From Desertivirga xinjiangensis (GTDB lineage Bacteria; Bacteroidota; Bacteroidia; Sphingobacteriales; Sphingobacteriaceae), in contig NZ_JAFMZP010000011.1 in the NCBI RefSeq assembly GCF_024436435.1, forward strand, positions 1 to 64,000: DNA of 64,000 nt. The letters run 5' to 3'. The notes below the pieces were generated by a model that was not told the origin of the DNA, did no database searches, and worked only from the letters and a program-made list of their open reading frames with translations. Numbering within the stretch: the stretch's first letter is position 1; each line of letters begins with the position of its first letter. This document shows, piece by piece, positions 8,529 through 17,788 of the stretch. Made by a program: the position numbers and the translations under genes.

Positions 8529-9532
8529 CTCTTGTTTCTATAATTGTTCCTGTTTATAACGTTTCGGCCTATATAGATAGATGCATCAGTTCCATATTGA
8601 ATCAAAGTTTTAAAGAGTTTCAATTGATATTGATTGACGATGGTTCTACCGACGATTCGTTTAGTATTAGCAAAAAGCATGCTCAAGAGGACAAAAGAAT
8701 TGTTTTAGCTGGACAACCAAATAAAGGAGTTTCAGCAGCACGAAATAAAGGGATAGGGCTTGCAGAAGGGACTTACATCTGCTTTATCGATGCAGATGAC
8801 TGGGTTGAACCCAATTATCTGGAGTGCCTGATTCCTTCAACCTTAAGCAATGACACTCAATTAGTAATTTCAAATATTAATTATGTGTATAAAAATAAAA
8901 CAGTCCCTGCTAGCAAGCACAACAGAGAGATGTTAGAGGCAGACCGTTTTGAGCCGCACGATTTCTTCGAAGCCAATGAGTTTGTTTTAACCAACGCTCC
9001 GGTTAATAAATTATTTAAAACCGAAGTAATAGTAAAGAATAAAATTTCGTTTAAAGAGGACTTGCGAAACGGGGAAGATTTCATTTTTGTTCTAGAGTAT
9101 GCCTTGCAGTGCCAAAAGATAATTTTCGTCAACGATTATACCTACAATTATAGGCGAACTGGTCAGGATAGCACTACTTTGGCATATAACGATAACTTTT
9201 ATTCGGATGTTAAAAAGACCAAGGATGCTTATTTTGCCATAATTGAAAGGTATGAGGCAGTAACCGAAGAGGAAAGGTTGTATCAATATTTTAGAGTTGC
9301 ATCTAAAGCAATTTTTGAAGAAGGTAGGAAGGGGAGTGGAAAATCTTTCATACAACAATATCATGCAATAAAAAGTATTCTTGACCTGGAAGAGATTTCT
9401 CTATATCGAAATAAGTACCGGTTGAAGGAAACGGGAAACGATAGATTTTTTATCCTCCTAAGAAGATTAATGATGACTAATTCAGTACTGCTAATAATGT
9501 TATTGCTCAGGATCAGAAATCTAAAAAAGTAA
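8525..9532 (+). CDS. Glycosyltransferase family 2
   Basis: 335 residues, a clear paralogue of the preceding gene: SIIVPVYNVSAYIDRCISS, LILIDDGSTDDSF and FIDADDWVEPNYLE. It overlaps the preceding gene by 4 bp (ATGA), so the two are translationally coupled. The two enzymes are close in the N-terminal 110 residues and diverge afterwards, which fits a duplication followed by change of acceptor specificity. Confidence 0.88.
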   Translation: MTLVSIIVPVYNVSAYIDRCISSILNQSFKEFQLILIDDGSTDDSFSISKKHAQEDKRIVLAGQPNKGVSAARNKGIGLAEGTYICFIDADDWVEPNYLECLIPSTLSNDTQLVISNINYVYKNKTVPASKHNREMLEADRFEPHDFFEANEFVLTNAPVNKLFKTEVIVKNKISFKEDLRNGEDFIFVLEYALQCQKIIFVNDYTYNYRRTGQDSTTLAYNDNFYSDVKKTKDAYFAIIERYEAVTEEERLYQYFRVASKAIFEEGRKGSGKSFIQQYHAIKSILDLEEISLYRNKYRLKETGNDRFFILLRRLMMTNSVLLIMLLLRIRNLKK

Positions 9533-9560
9533 TGGTTACATCAACATATATTGTTAAAGT

Positions 9561-10700
9561 ATGGTATTTCTTCTTGTCCTTGTATTTATTTTAAGTTATT
9601 TACTGTTAAAACCTTTATTTAAACGAAAGTTCGGACCTGTAAAACTACTAGAGTTTAATGATTTAAAAGAAGTAGAACACCGACTGCGAAATGTCGCATT
9701 GCAAATGGCAGCATCAAAGACCGTTTACATGGCCTTCGGCGATGAGGATAGTCTTTATCGCGATTTGGCAAGGATAAAACAAAAGTTAAAAAGAGATAGC
9801 AGTCTTCAGAATTATGCATATTTCAATTTTCCGAGGGCTTGGTTGTTGATAGGTCTGTTCAAATTTGGAATTGAAAGGAACGATGAAACAATCTTGCATA
9901 CCGTAGTAATTCAATCAAGCCATTTAATCAATGAAGTTGGTGAGCTAAAATTCAGATTTAACAAGATAGATCAGGCATTATTTGGACTGCTATTTTTGAA
10001 TCTGTTCGAGCACACAAAGGAACTGAAGTATAGAAAGGCAGCAGAGCAAATTTATAGTCACATCCAAGTTTTTAAAAATAAGGAAGGGCTTTACCTATAT
10101 CGAAAAACTGACAATATACTCTTTATTGATACCTTGGGAATGTTATTGCCATTTTTATACGAATATGCATTGCTGAAAGGTTGCACTTTGATAAAAGAAG
10201 AAGCTAATCTGCAAATTAAAAAGTATTTACAATATGCCTCAAATTCCGGCGAGATACTTTCCTTTCCGTCTCATGCATATGATTTGAATAAAAAGATGAA
10301 ATTAGGCTCGGTAAACTGGAGCAGAGGGATGGGATGGTTTCTCATAGGTTTAGCATACAGTGTAAAATCTAATGAAGAGGACCTGTCATTCAAAGACATA
10401 TTCGAAAACTACTGGCGCAAAATAGAAAGTTTAAATATAAATCATTATTGGCCGCAATTCTTGGGGCATAATTATGATTATTCAATAGATTCATCTGCTA
10501 CAATTATGTTTTACTATGCTAACGCACTAGTCTATGGCATGAGGAACAATAAATTGAATTCAGCTTTGAGATCAGCTATAAGCACTAAGGGGTTTGTGGA
10601 ACTGAATTCGGGAGACACTATTTATATCAACAACTATTCAAGAATTAAGGGCCGATCAGAGCTTAGTCAGGGGCTGTTGTTATTAACTCTCGCAAAATGA
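9561..10700 (+). CDS. Membrane-anchored GH88/GH105-like glycoside hydrolase
   Basis: 379 residues. The N-terminus is an uncleaved anchor (FLLVLVFILSYLLLKPLF). The rest resembles the alpha/alpha-barrel of unsaturated glucuronyl/rhamnogalacturonyl hydrolases: FIDTLGMLLPFLYEY around Asp190 corresponds to the proton-donor region, and SRGMGWFLIGLAYSV near residue 255 is a family signature. Known members hydrolyse unsaturated uronic acid residues produced by polysaccharide lyases. Here it lies inside a biosynthetic operon, overlaps the next gene by 4 bp and has no lyase next to it, so an editing or turnover role is possible. Divergent member; substrate unknown. Confidence 0.7.
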   Translation: MVFLLVLVFILSYLLLKPLFKRKFGPVKLLEFNDLKEVEHRLRNVALQMAASKTVYMAFGDEDSLYRDLARIKQKLKRDSSLQNYAYFNFPRAWLLIGLFKFGIERNDETILHTVVIQSSHLINEVGELKFRFNKIDQALFGLLFLNLFEHTKELKYRKAAEQIYSHIQVFKNKEGLYLYRKTDNILFIDTLGMLLPFLYEYALLKGCTLIKEEANLQIKKYLQYASNSGEILSFPSHAYDLNKKMKLGSVNWSRGMGWFLIGLAYSVKSNEEDLSFKDIFENYWRKIESLNINHYWPQFLGHNYDYSIDSSATIMFYYANALVYGMRNNKLNSALRSAISTKGFVELNSGDTIYINNYSRIKGRSELSQGLLLLTLAK

Positions 10701-11827
10701 AAGTAGGAATTTTGACTTTACCATTGTGGAATAACTATGGGGGAATTATACAGGCATTCGCTTTGAAAGAAACTTTGAAGCGAATGGGACACACCGTTTT
10801 TCTAGTCGATTATCATCATCACAAGCTTAGCTTTCTGGCATCAAAAAATATACAGCTAAAGAGATTTATCAGATCTTCTCTGTGGAACAATGCCCCTTAT
10901 TATCCTGATAAAAAAGAGAATGAAATCATATCTCAACACACGTTAGCTTTTATAAAAAGCGAGTTTGAATTTATAACAAAAAGAATAGACGGCGAAATTC
11001 TGTTAAAACAGGAGACTGAAATGCTCGATGCGGTGGTTGTTGGTTCAGATCAGGTATGGAGACCAGGTTATACCCCCAATATCTATAACTATTTCCTGGA
11101 ATTTTGCCCGGCAACACAAATAAAAATTGCATATGCAGCATCCTTCGGAACAGAGCAATTCCTCTTCGACGAAGTACAAACGAAAAGGTGTAAAGATTTA
11201 TTAGCGAAATTTAAAGCTGTTTCAGTTAGAGAAGACTCGGCCGTCAAGTTATGTAAAGATCACTTCCATATGGAAGCTGTACAATTACTTGATCCGACAC
11301 TTTTATTAGGTGTGGAGGATTATTTACAAATTATCGACAGGCATAAGACTGAACCATCAGAAGGAGAATTATTTACTTATATCCTCGACATGGATGATCG
11401 GAAAAATGAAATTCTTAAAACTGTAGGTGCCGGGTTAGCTCTCACCGCATTTGAAACAATGCCCAGAAAATTCGATAAATTCTTTACACCGAAAGACTCA
11501 AATTACATCTTTCCACCATTGCCCCAATGGCTAAGGTCATTCAGGGACGCAAAATTCGTTATTGCAGATTCTTTTCATGGCTGCATTTTTTCGATTATTT
11601 TTAACAAACCATTCATCGCTCTTGGCAATGCTGAAAGGGGCATGACACGTTTCGTTTCCTTGTTGAAATTATTTAGTTTAGAGGAAAGATTAATAACAAA
11701 CGCGGAAGATATAAATCTGGATTTGATAAACTCACCAATAGATTGGGTTAAAGTAAATGAAGATCTAGAGGAACAGAGGGCTAGATCTGTGAAATTTCTC
11801 TTAAAAGCCTTTTGTAATGAAAGCTGA
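10697..11827 (+). CDS. Polysaccharide pyruvyl transferase family protein
   Basis: 376 residues. Family features are the opening VGILTLPLWNNYGGIIQAFA, the VVVGSDQVWRPGY stretch near residue 115, and ADSFHGCIFSIIFNKPFIA toward the C-terminus. Members such as CsaB move pyruvate from phosphoenolpyruvate to a sugar, giving a ketal that adds negative charge; others in this family act on related groups. It is coupled to the GH105-like gene before it (4-bp overlap) and to the GT2 after it (11-bp overlap). It predicts a pyruvylated or similarly decorated repeat unit. Confidence 0.85.
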   Translation: MKVGILTLPLWNNYGGIIQAFALKETLKRMGHTVFLVDYHHHKLSFLASKNIQLKRFIRSSLWNNAPYYPDKKENEIISQHTLAFIKSEFEFITKRIDGEILLKQETEMLDAVVVGSDQVWRPGYTPNIYNYFLEFCPATQIKIAYAASFGTEQFLFDEVQTKRCKDLLAKFKAVSVREDSAVKLCKDHFHMEAVQLLDPTLLLGVEDYLQIIDRHKTEPSEGELFTYILDMDDRKNEILKTVGAGLALTAFETMPRKFDKFFTPKDSNYIFPPLPQWLRSFRDAKFVIADSFHGCIFSIIFNKPFIALGNAERGMTRFVSLLKLFSLEERLITNAEDINLDLINSPIDWVKVNEDLEEQRARSVKFLLKAFCNES

Positions 11828-12731
11828 TATCTCCATTGTAATGCCGGTTTATAATGGAGGAGCGTATATCACACACGCTTTAAAAGATATTTCAAATCAG
11901 TCATTTCAAAACTTCGAAGTGATTATAATAAACGACGGGTCTACAGACAATACAAGGGAAGTGGCTGAAAACTTTATTGAGGAGGATAAAAGGTTTAAAC
12001 TTTTCAACGAGAAAAAAGGAGGCGTGGCATCTGCGAGAAATTACGGGATTAAAAAAGCGAGTGGTGACTATATAATACATTATGATGTCGATGATAGGAT
12101 TCCTACCGATGCGCTGGAGGTGCTCTATAAAGAAGCTGTTCTGTCGCAAGCAGGTATCATTCTCGGGGATTATCAAGTCATAGTTTCTTCCTTGGAAAGG
12201 TATGTAAGTCAAAATTTTAAGGGATCAGCGGATGATTTTATCCAGGGCTTACTATACCATCAATATCACGGGGCACTGTGGAATAAATTAATAAGACGTG
12301 AGTTGTATCGGGGGGTGATATTTGATGAGGATATCAATTTTATGGAAGATATGCACGCTTTAGTTCAAATTCTTTCTATGAACAAACCCGAAATTAGATA
12401 TGTTCCCAAAATCGTCTACCATTACATCCAAAATGGTGACTCTGTTACAAATGCATTATCCGCAAATGCATTCGATAGTTTCAGAAAAGTCATAGAGTAT
12501 TTAGAAAATACCTTTGCTCTCCGGAATGTTAAGTTTGACCTCGACTTACTGAAGTTGCATTACAAATTGTTAGCCTTACGTAAGGGTGATAACATAGAAT
12601 ATACAGAGGTTTTTAAAGAAGTAAATGATAAGGTGTTTAGCACTCCGAACTTGTCTTTAAAATATAGATTTTTTCTGTTCATTATGTTAACGTTTGGAGA
12701 ATGTCGCCTGTTTTTTAATACCAGAAAATGA
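11817..12731 (+). CDS. Glycosyltransferase family 2
   Basis: 304 residues: ISIVMPVYNGGAYITHAL, VIIINDGSTDNTREV and HYDVDDRIPTDALE, where the DxD motif is DVDD. Overlaps both neighbours. It is shorter than the other GT2 enzymes of the locus and lacks the extended C-terminal helical part. It should transfer one sugar of the repeat unit; donor unknown. Confidence 0.87.
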   Translation: MKADISIVMPVYNGGAYITHALKDISNQSFQNFEVIIINDGSTDNTREVAENFIEEDKRFKLFNEKKGGVASARNYGIKKASGDYIIHYDVDDRIPTDALEVLYKEAVLSQAGIILGDYQVIVSSLERYVSQNFKGSADDFIQGLLYHQYHGALWNKLIRRELYRGVIFDEDINFMEDMHALVQILSMNKPEIRYVPKIVYHYIQNGDSVTNALSANAFDSFRKVIEYLENTFALRNVKFDLDLLKLHYKLLALRKGDNIEYTEVFKEVNDKVFSTPNLSLKYRFFLFIMLTFGECRLFFNTRK

Positions 12732-13834
12732 AAAGAGTTTTGCATGTAATAGGTAAAATGGACAGGGCCGGCGCGGAGACAATGGTAATGAATCTGTACC
12801 GGAGCATAGACCATTCAAAGTTGCAATTCGATTTTATAGTCTTTACAAATGAAAAGGGAAACTTTGACGACGAAATTAGCGAGTTGGGTGGTAGGATCTT
12901 CTATATCCCCGGAAGAAATGCGCTTAAACGAATGCTAGCTCTACGAAAGTTTTTGCGCGATAATCCTTCCTACAACATCGTTCATGCACACACGCTATTT
13001 AGTAATGCGTTTCATCTATATGCTGCAAAGCTGGCGGGCGTGAAACACAGGATCTGTCATTCTCATAATACAAGTGATGCAGGTGCAGAAAGGGGGAAAT
13101 TCATCTCACTACTCTATCAATATATAGCAAAAAAGGTAATTAGAAGGTATTCTACTGCTTTTCTGGCATGTGGAAAAGAAGCTGGGACTTTCCTGTTTCC
13201 ACGTGACGCGGAAGTACTTATTCTGCCGAATTCCATAGATGTCGAAGCTTATAGGTTAATCGCTTCGGAGTGTAAGGACTATTTAAACAGAACATTCTCT
13301 ATTCCGAAGTCGACTTTAAAGATTATTCAGGTTGGACGCATGGAAAAAGTGAAGAATCATAAGTTTTCTATAAGACTGGCCGAACGTATGAAAGCATTGA
13401 AGATAGACTTTGTCATGCTTTTCTTAGGCCAGGGTTCTTTGAAGCAAGAGTTGGAAATGTTGGTGACGAATGCCAGTCTAGATAACTACATTCTGTTCGC
13501 CGGATTAAGAGAAGATGTTCCCCAAATTATGGCGGGTGCAGATGTGATGATTATGCCATCTTTGTTTGAAGGATTTCCCGTTGTGTTGGTAGAGTCGCAG
13601 GCCATGGGGTTAAAAGCACTTGTATCAAAGGGGCTGTCGAAGGAAGTTGATCTAAATATGGGCTTGGTAGATTTCCTGCCATTAGAACGACAAGAAGATT
13701 GGATAGAGAAATTAATTAACAGCAGGCAAGGTGATTTTTCCTGCTATACTGACAAAAGCCATCTCATAGAGAGAGGATTTGATATAAGGTCTAATGCTGA
13801 GTATCTACAGGACTTTTATAAAAAAATGAACTGA
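12728..13834 (+). CDS. Glycosyltransferase family 4
   Basis: 368 residues, GT-B fold. The N-terminal acceptor domain begins VLHVIGKMDRAGAETMVMNL. The C-terminal donor domain has IIQVGRMEKVKNHKF and the E-x7-E motif in SLFEGFPVVLVESQAMG. Retaining transferase of the EpsF/WcaL-like group, acting on the cytoplasmic face. Coupled to both neighbours by short overlaps (4 bp before, 1 bp after). Confidence 0.9.
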   Translation: MKRVLHVIGKMDRAGAETMVMNLYRSIDHSKLQFDFIVFTNEKGNFDDEISELGGRIFYIPGRNALKRMLALRKFLRDNPSYNIVHAHTLFSNAFHLYAAKLAGVKHRICHSHNTSDAGAERGKFISLLYQYIAKKVIRRYSTAFLACGKEAGTFLFPRDAEVLILPNSIDVEAYRLIASECKDYLNRTFSIPKSTLKIIQVGRMEKVKNHKFSIRLAERMKALKIDFVMLFLGQGSLKQELEMLVTNASLDNYILFAGLREDVPQIMAGADVMIMPSLFEGFPVVLVESQAMGLKALVSKGLSKEVDLNMGLVDFLPLERQEDWIEKLINSRQGDFSCYTDKSHLIERGFDIRSNAEYLQDFYKKMN

Positions 13835-14931
13835 TGTTTGAATGGGTCCCCGTCATATATTATACAAATATCTATTATATCACTTTATTTATCGTTGTCG
13901 CCATAATCTTCACGAAATGTTATATAACACCCATTCATTCTGTAGATAACAAGAGATTTACGAATACGATTGGATTGGGCTTTTTAGTTTTCGTGATTGT
14001 TTACATGGGGTTGAGGCCGGTCAATGGCGTATTCATTGATATGACTATGTACGACTACAATTTTCGCCGGTTTCAGCAGGATGGGTTGAAATACATTAAT
14101 AGCACTGACGATTTAATGTTTAATTATTTTACGTATGTCTCATCTAAAATAATGACAGCCTCATTTTATTTTTTGATATGTAGTATCTTATATATTGTTC
14201 CTCTATATCTGATTTCCAAAAAGTGGTTTAAAAATTATTGGTTTTACTCGTTTTTAGCGTTGGTTGCGTCATTCTCGTTTTGGTCATATGGTGTCAATGG
14301 GATTCGGAATGGCATAGCAACATCGATGTTTTTACTGGCGGTTTCAAGAGAAAGGCTGGGATGGAAGCTGTTTTGGTTAATTGTCGCTGTCAACTTTCAT
14401 AAGACGGTGCTTTTGCCATCAGTAGCTTTTTTTGTAGCTTGTATCTGTCCGCAACCTAAATACTTTTTGTTTTTCTGGCTCTTATGTATTCCAATGTCAC
14501 TTTTGTTAGGCAACAATATCCAGGTTTTATTTGCAGGAGTGATGAATGATACCCGGGCTGTTGACTATTTAACAAATCGAAATATTAATGGAGATCAATT
14601 TTCAAGTACTGGCTTCAGATGGGACTTTTTAATTTATAGTGGATGTGCTGTTTTTGCTGGATGGTATTACTTATATAGGCTCAACTATGATGATAAATTC
14701 TACAGAATTTTATATAACACATATTTGTTTTCTAATGCATTTTGGATATTGGTGATTAAGGCCAACTTCTCTAATCGCTTTGCCTACTTATCCTGGTTTT
14801 TGATGGCAATAATCATATTTTATCCCATTATTAAGCATCTTGTCTTACCCTTTCAGCATAGAGTTATAGGATACCTCTTGTTTGCGTATTTCGCTTTCAC
14901 TTTTTTTATGAACGTAATAATTGCTAATTAA
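13834..14931 (+). CDS. EpsG/Wzy-type polysaccharide polymerase
   Basis: 365 residues with roughly ten hydrophobic segments and few other features. The pattern (GLRPVNGVFIDMTMYDYNF, then a central NGIRNGIATSMFLLAV) matches EpsG-family proteins, which act as Wzy-like polymerases. It would join repeat units in the periplasm and so is the key partner of the flippase and the Wzc-like protein. It overlaps its neighbours by 1 bp on both sides. Polymerases diverge strongly, so the assignment relies on topology plus context. Confidence 0.8.
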   Translation: MFEWVPVIYYTNIYYITLFIVVAIIFTKCYITPIHSVDNKRFTNTIGLGFLVFVIVYMGLRPVNGVFIDMTMYDYNFRRFQQDGLKYINSTDDLMFNYFTYVSSKIMTASFYFLICSILYIVPLYLISKKWFKNYWFYSFLALVASFSFWSYGVNGIRNGIATSMFLLAVSRERLGWKLFWLIVAVNFHKTVLLPSVAFFVACICPQPKYFLFFWLLCIPMSLLLGNNIQVLFAGVMNDTRAVDYLTNRNINGDQFSSTGFRWDFLIYSGCAVFAGWYYLYRLNYDDKFYRILYNTYLFSNAFWILVIKANFSNRFAYLSWFLMAIIIFYPIIKHLVLPFQHRVIGYLLFAYFAFTFFMNVIIAN

Positions 14932-15908
14932 TGCTTTGTTCTGTAGTAATACCCATGTACAATGTTGAAAGGTTTATAGTGCGTTGCCTGGATTCTGTTT
15001 ATTCTCAGGGACTCTCTCATAACGAATTCGAGGTTATTTTGGTAAATGATGGTTCGACTGATAATTCGGTTGCGGTAGCTGAACTACACTTAAAGGATAA
15101 AAACAACTGCAAAATAATCTCACAAAGGAATAAAGGACTCGGAGGGGCAAGGAACACAGGAATTCTGGCGGCGCGTGGTAGGTACATATTATTTCTTGAT
15201 GCAGATGATAAAATTTTGCCCTCAGCTATTAAGTCTGTTCTAGATGTTGCCGAGCAAAACTCCCTGGAAATATTAGAATTTTCTGCAATAGGGGTTGACA
15301 TCAACGACAACTCGGTATATAGAGTTCAGAATACCACATACTCTAGCGTCGTTGATGGAATAAGTTACTATAATTCGATTCGCTACCTACACTCGGCTTG
15401 TAATAAGTTATATCTAAGAGATTTTTTAATGAAGAACAATCTGTTTTTTCTCGAGCAGATTTTTATAGAAGATTTTGAATTTAATACACGTACTTTTTCT
15501 CTGGCAAAAAGGGTTCTAGCAACAGATTCACTTGTTTGTGCTTTTCTCCAAACGGACAATTCAATTACCAGAACCACCGATAAGGATAGAAAGCGTAAAA
15601 TGATTAGCGATATCCTTTTAGTACTGAAGGAAACCCTTAACACCCAAAGGCGCATGATTAGCAATGCGTCTACAAACCAATTCTTTGAGGAACGAAAGGC
15701 GTTTTTAGTAGCGACAATGTTCTTTCAGTTAGTTAAGATCAGAGCTTCCTTTGTCGAAGTAAGAGCACTCAAAAAACAACTTGAGAAGGAAGGCCTCTTC
15801 TATGTGAACTACCGTATCTATGACTATAGAAAAAATTTATTCAGGTTATTCGTATTAAAACATATATGGCTGTACAGATTCATCAAACCCTGTTTTAGTT
15901 TATCTTAA
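14931..15908 (+). CDS. Glycosyltransferase family 2
   Basis: 325 residues: SVVIPMYNVERFIVRCLDSV, VILVNDGSTDNSVAV and FLDADDKILPSA. The C-terminal third is basic and helical. It begins on the last base of the polymerase gene. Fourth GT2 of the locus; it adds one sugar to the repeat unit. Confidence 0.88.
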   Translation: MLCSVVIPMYNVERFIVRCLDSVYSQGLSHNEFEVILVNDGSTDNSVAVAELHLKDKNNCKIISQRNKGLGGARNTGILAARGRYILFLDADDKILPSAIKSVLDVAEQNSLEILEFSAIGVDINDNSVYRVQNTTYSSVVDGISYYNSIRYLHSACNKLYLRDFLMKNNLFFLEQIFIEDFEFNTRTFSLAKRVLATDSLVCAFLQTDNSITRTTDKDRKRKMISDILLVLKETLNTQRRMISNASTNQFFEERKAFLVATMFFQLVKIRASFVEVRALKKQLEKEGLFYVNYRIYDYRKNLFRLFVLKHIWLYRFIKPCFSLS

Positions 15909-15912
15909 TTAC

Positions 15913-17067
15913 ATGTCTGTTAATATACAAAGCATGCCCAAGTTCTTCCTTATAACGACAGTCCCCATGTCGATGATCTTTTTTAAAGGGCAGATCACAT
16001 ACCTTAAGTCGTGTTTTGACATAAGTCTGATTTCGTCTCCTGGCGAAGAACTTTGCAACGCGGCGGAGACAGATAATGTTGCTTTCTACCCAATACCAAT
16101 GGAAAGGGATATTAATGTTTTCAAAGATCTAATCAGTTTGTTCAGATTGATTAAGCTGTTTAAGAGAGAAAGGCCAGATATTATACATTGTAATACCCCT
16201 AAAGGCGCTTTACTTTCGTTAATGGCGGGATTTTTTACATCCGTTCCTCACAGGATCTACTTTGTGCACGGCCTCAGGTATCAGGGCGCTTTGGGTGTTA
16301 AAAGAAGAATATTAATTCTTTTAGAAAAGCTATCCTGTTTATTTGCAACGAATATCATTGCTGTAAGTCAAGGAGTAAAGCAGATACTGCAAAAAGAAAT
16401 CACAAAAAAGAATATCGAAGTAATTGCCTTCGGGAGTTCAAATGGAATTGACCTTAACCTTTTTAATAAGGATCGTTACGATAGGTCTTCCTTGAAGAGG
16501 GAGCTTAATATTCCTCAGAATGACTTTGTGTTCGGTTTTATCGGTAGGATAGTGTCAGACAAAGGAATCAATGAGCTTGTTCACGCATTCAAAAATTTGT
16601 GTCTCACATACTCGGATATCACTCTTCTGTTGATTGGGGGCTTGGAGCAGAACCTGGATCCTTTGAAGCCGGAAACTTTGAAAGAAATAGCTGAAAATGG
16701 TAAGATTATACATTGTGGTGTTCAGGCAGATGTGAAGCCCTTTCTTTCAATTATGGACGTCCTCTCATTTCCAAGCTACCGGGAGGGTTTTGGGATGTCG
16801 GTTATGGAAGCTAATGCAATGGGTGTTCCAGCAATTGTGTCTAACATTACCGGATGTAACGAAATTGTCGAGAATGGAATAAATGGGTATTTAATTGAAC
16901 CCAGAAATATAGTTGATCTAATAGAAAAGATGCGGTTTTGTATAACAAACAAAGAAATTCTTAATGGAATGTCGCTAAATTGCCGTAAAATTGTTCAATC
17001 GAAATTTTCCCGGGACATTGTTTGGAATGAGGCTTTAACTAAGTATAGAAGTATCGCAGGGATATAA
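15913..17067 (+). CDS. Glycosyltransferase family 4
   Basis: 384 residues, GT-B fold. It resembles enzymes that add the second sugar to a bacillosamine-type lipid-linked primer: IIHCNTPKGALLSLMAGF, IYFVHGLRYQG, then FGFIGRIVSDKGINEL and FPSYREGFGMSVMEANAMG with the E-x7-E motif. The family link fits the PglC/D/E-like genes downstream. ATG 15934 (MPKFFLITTVP) is an alternative start that would remove seven residues. It is the last gene of the AT-rich core and is followed by 107 bp of AT-rich non-coding DNA. Confidence 0.88.
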   Translation: MSVNIQSMPKFFLITTVPMSMIFFKGQITYLKSCFDISLISSPGEELCNAAETDNVAFYPIPMERDINVFKDLISLFRLIKLFKRERPDIIHCNTPKGALLSLMAGFFTSVPHRIYFVHGLRYQGALGVKRRILILLEKLSCLFATNIIAVSQGVKQILQKEITKKNIEVIAFGSSNGIDLNLFNKDRYDRSSLKRELNIPQNDFVFGFIGRIVSDKGINELVHAFKNLCLTYSDITLLLIGGLEQNLDPLKPETLKEIAENGKIIHCGVQADVKPFLSIMDVLSFPSYREGFGMSVMEANAMGVPAIVSNITGCNEIVENGINGYLIEPRNIVDLIEKMRFCITNKEILNGMSLNCRKIVQSKFSRDIVWNEALTKYRSIAGI

Positions 17068-17174
17068 TTTACTTAAATAGTTTTACTAGTGTTATTAAGA
17101 TATTTATATACTTCAGTATCAAAATATTGAACATTCCTCAAGAGATTTCGTACTAAATTCTAGATTTTTATTAG
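17068..17174. other. AT-rich gap in the exopolysaccharide locus
   Basis: The only sizeable gap within the exopolysaccharide locus. It is very AT-rich with no recognisable gene, hairpin or clean TAnnTTTG element. It may hold a promoter for the Pgl-like half, or mark the junction between an exchanged glycosyltransferase core and the conserved end of the locus. Confidence 0.3.
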
Positions 17175-17777
17175 ATGTACATTATAGGAGCCGGGGGGCA
17201 TGGCAAAGTAGTTGCTGAACTTGCCGAATTAAACGGCAAAACAATTAAAGGTTTTATTGACGATGATAGCAGTAGGAATACAGTATTATCCTACAAAGTT
17301 TCAACTGTTTTTCCGGCCGAACCAGTCATGGCAGTGGTCGCAATTGGAAATAATATGGTAAGGCGCGAAAAAGCCTTGGAAAACAAGTTAGTTTTTTGCT
17401 CTCTGATACATCCTAAAGCATGTCTAAGTAGCCGAACTATCATTGGCGAAGGTACGGTGGTAGTAGGTGGCGCAACTATCAATATCGACGCCAGAATAGG
17501 AAGACATGTGATTATCAATACGAACTCCTCCGTAGGACACGACTGTGAGATCGGGGACTTTGTTCATATTGGTCCAAATGTTGCCCTGGCTGGAAATGTT
17601 AAGGTAGGCGAGGGCACGCATATTGGCTTAGGGGCTGCTGTTATACAGGGTGTGAGCATCGGGAAATGGTGTGTTATAGGAGCAGGCTCTGTGGTGATCA
17701 AAGACGTACCTGATGGCGCTATGGTGGTAGGTAATCCCGCCAGGATCATTAAAACACAGATTATAGAAACTGTATAG
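17175..17777 (+). CDS. NeuD/PglD-type sugar O/N-acyltransferase, copy 1
   Basis: 200 residues. The N-terminal Rossmann-like sugar-binding part opens with YIIGAGGHGKVVAELAE. The C-terminal left-handed beta-helix of hexapeptide repeats contains the catalytic His in NTNSSVGHDCEIGDF. PglD acetylates the 4-amino group of a UDP-amino-sugar; NeuD acetylates sialic acids. The PglE-like aminotransferase at 20413 supports the PglD role. A second copy lies at 19694-20293 and the two are clear paralogues. Confidence 0.88.
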   Translation: MYIIGAGGHGKVVAELAELNGKTIKGFIDDDSSRNTVLSYKVSTVFPAEPVMAVVAIGNNMVRREKALENKLVFCSLIHPKACLSSRTIIGEGTVVVGGATINIDARIGRHVIINTNSSVGHDCEIGDFVHIGPNVALAGNVKVGEGTHIGLGAAVIQGVSIGKWCVIGAGSVVIKDVPDGAMVVGNPARIIKTQIIETV

Positions 17778-17788
17778 AGTTCTGGCTG

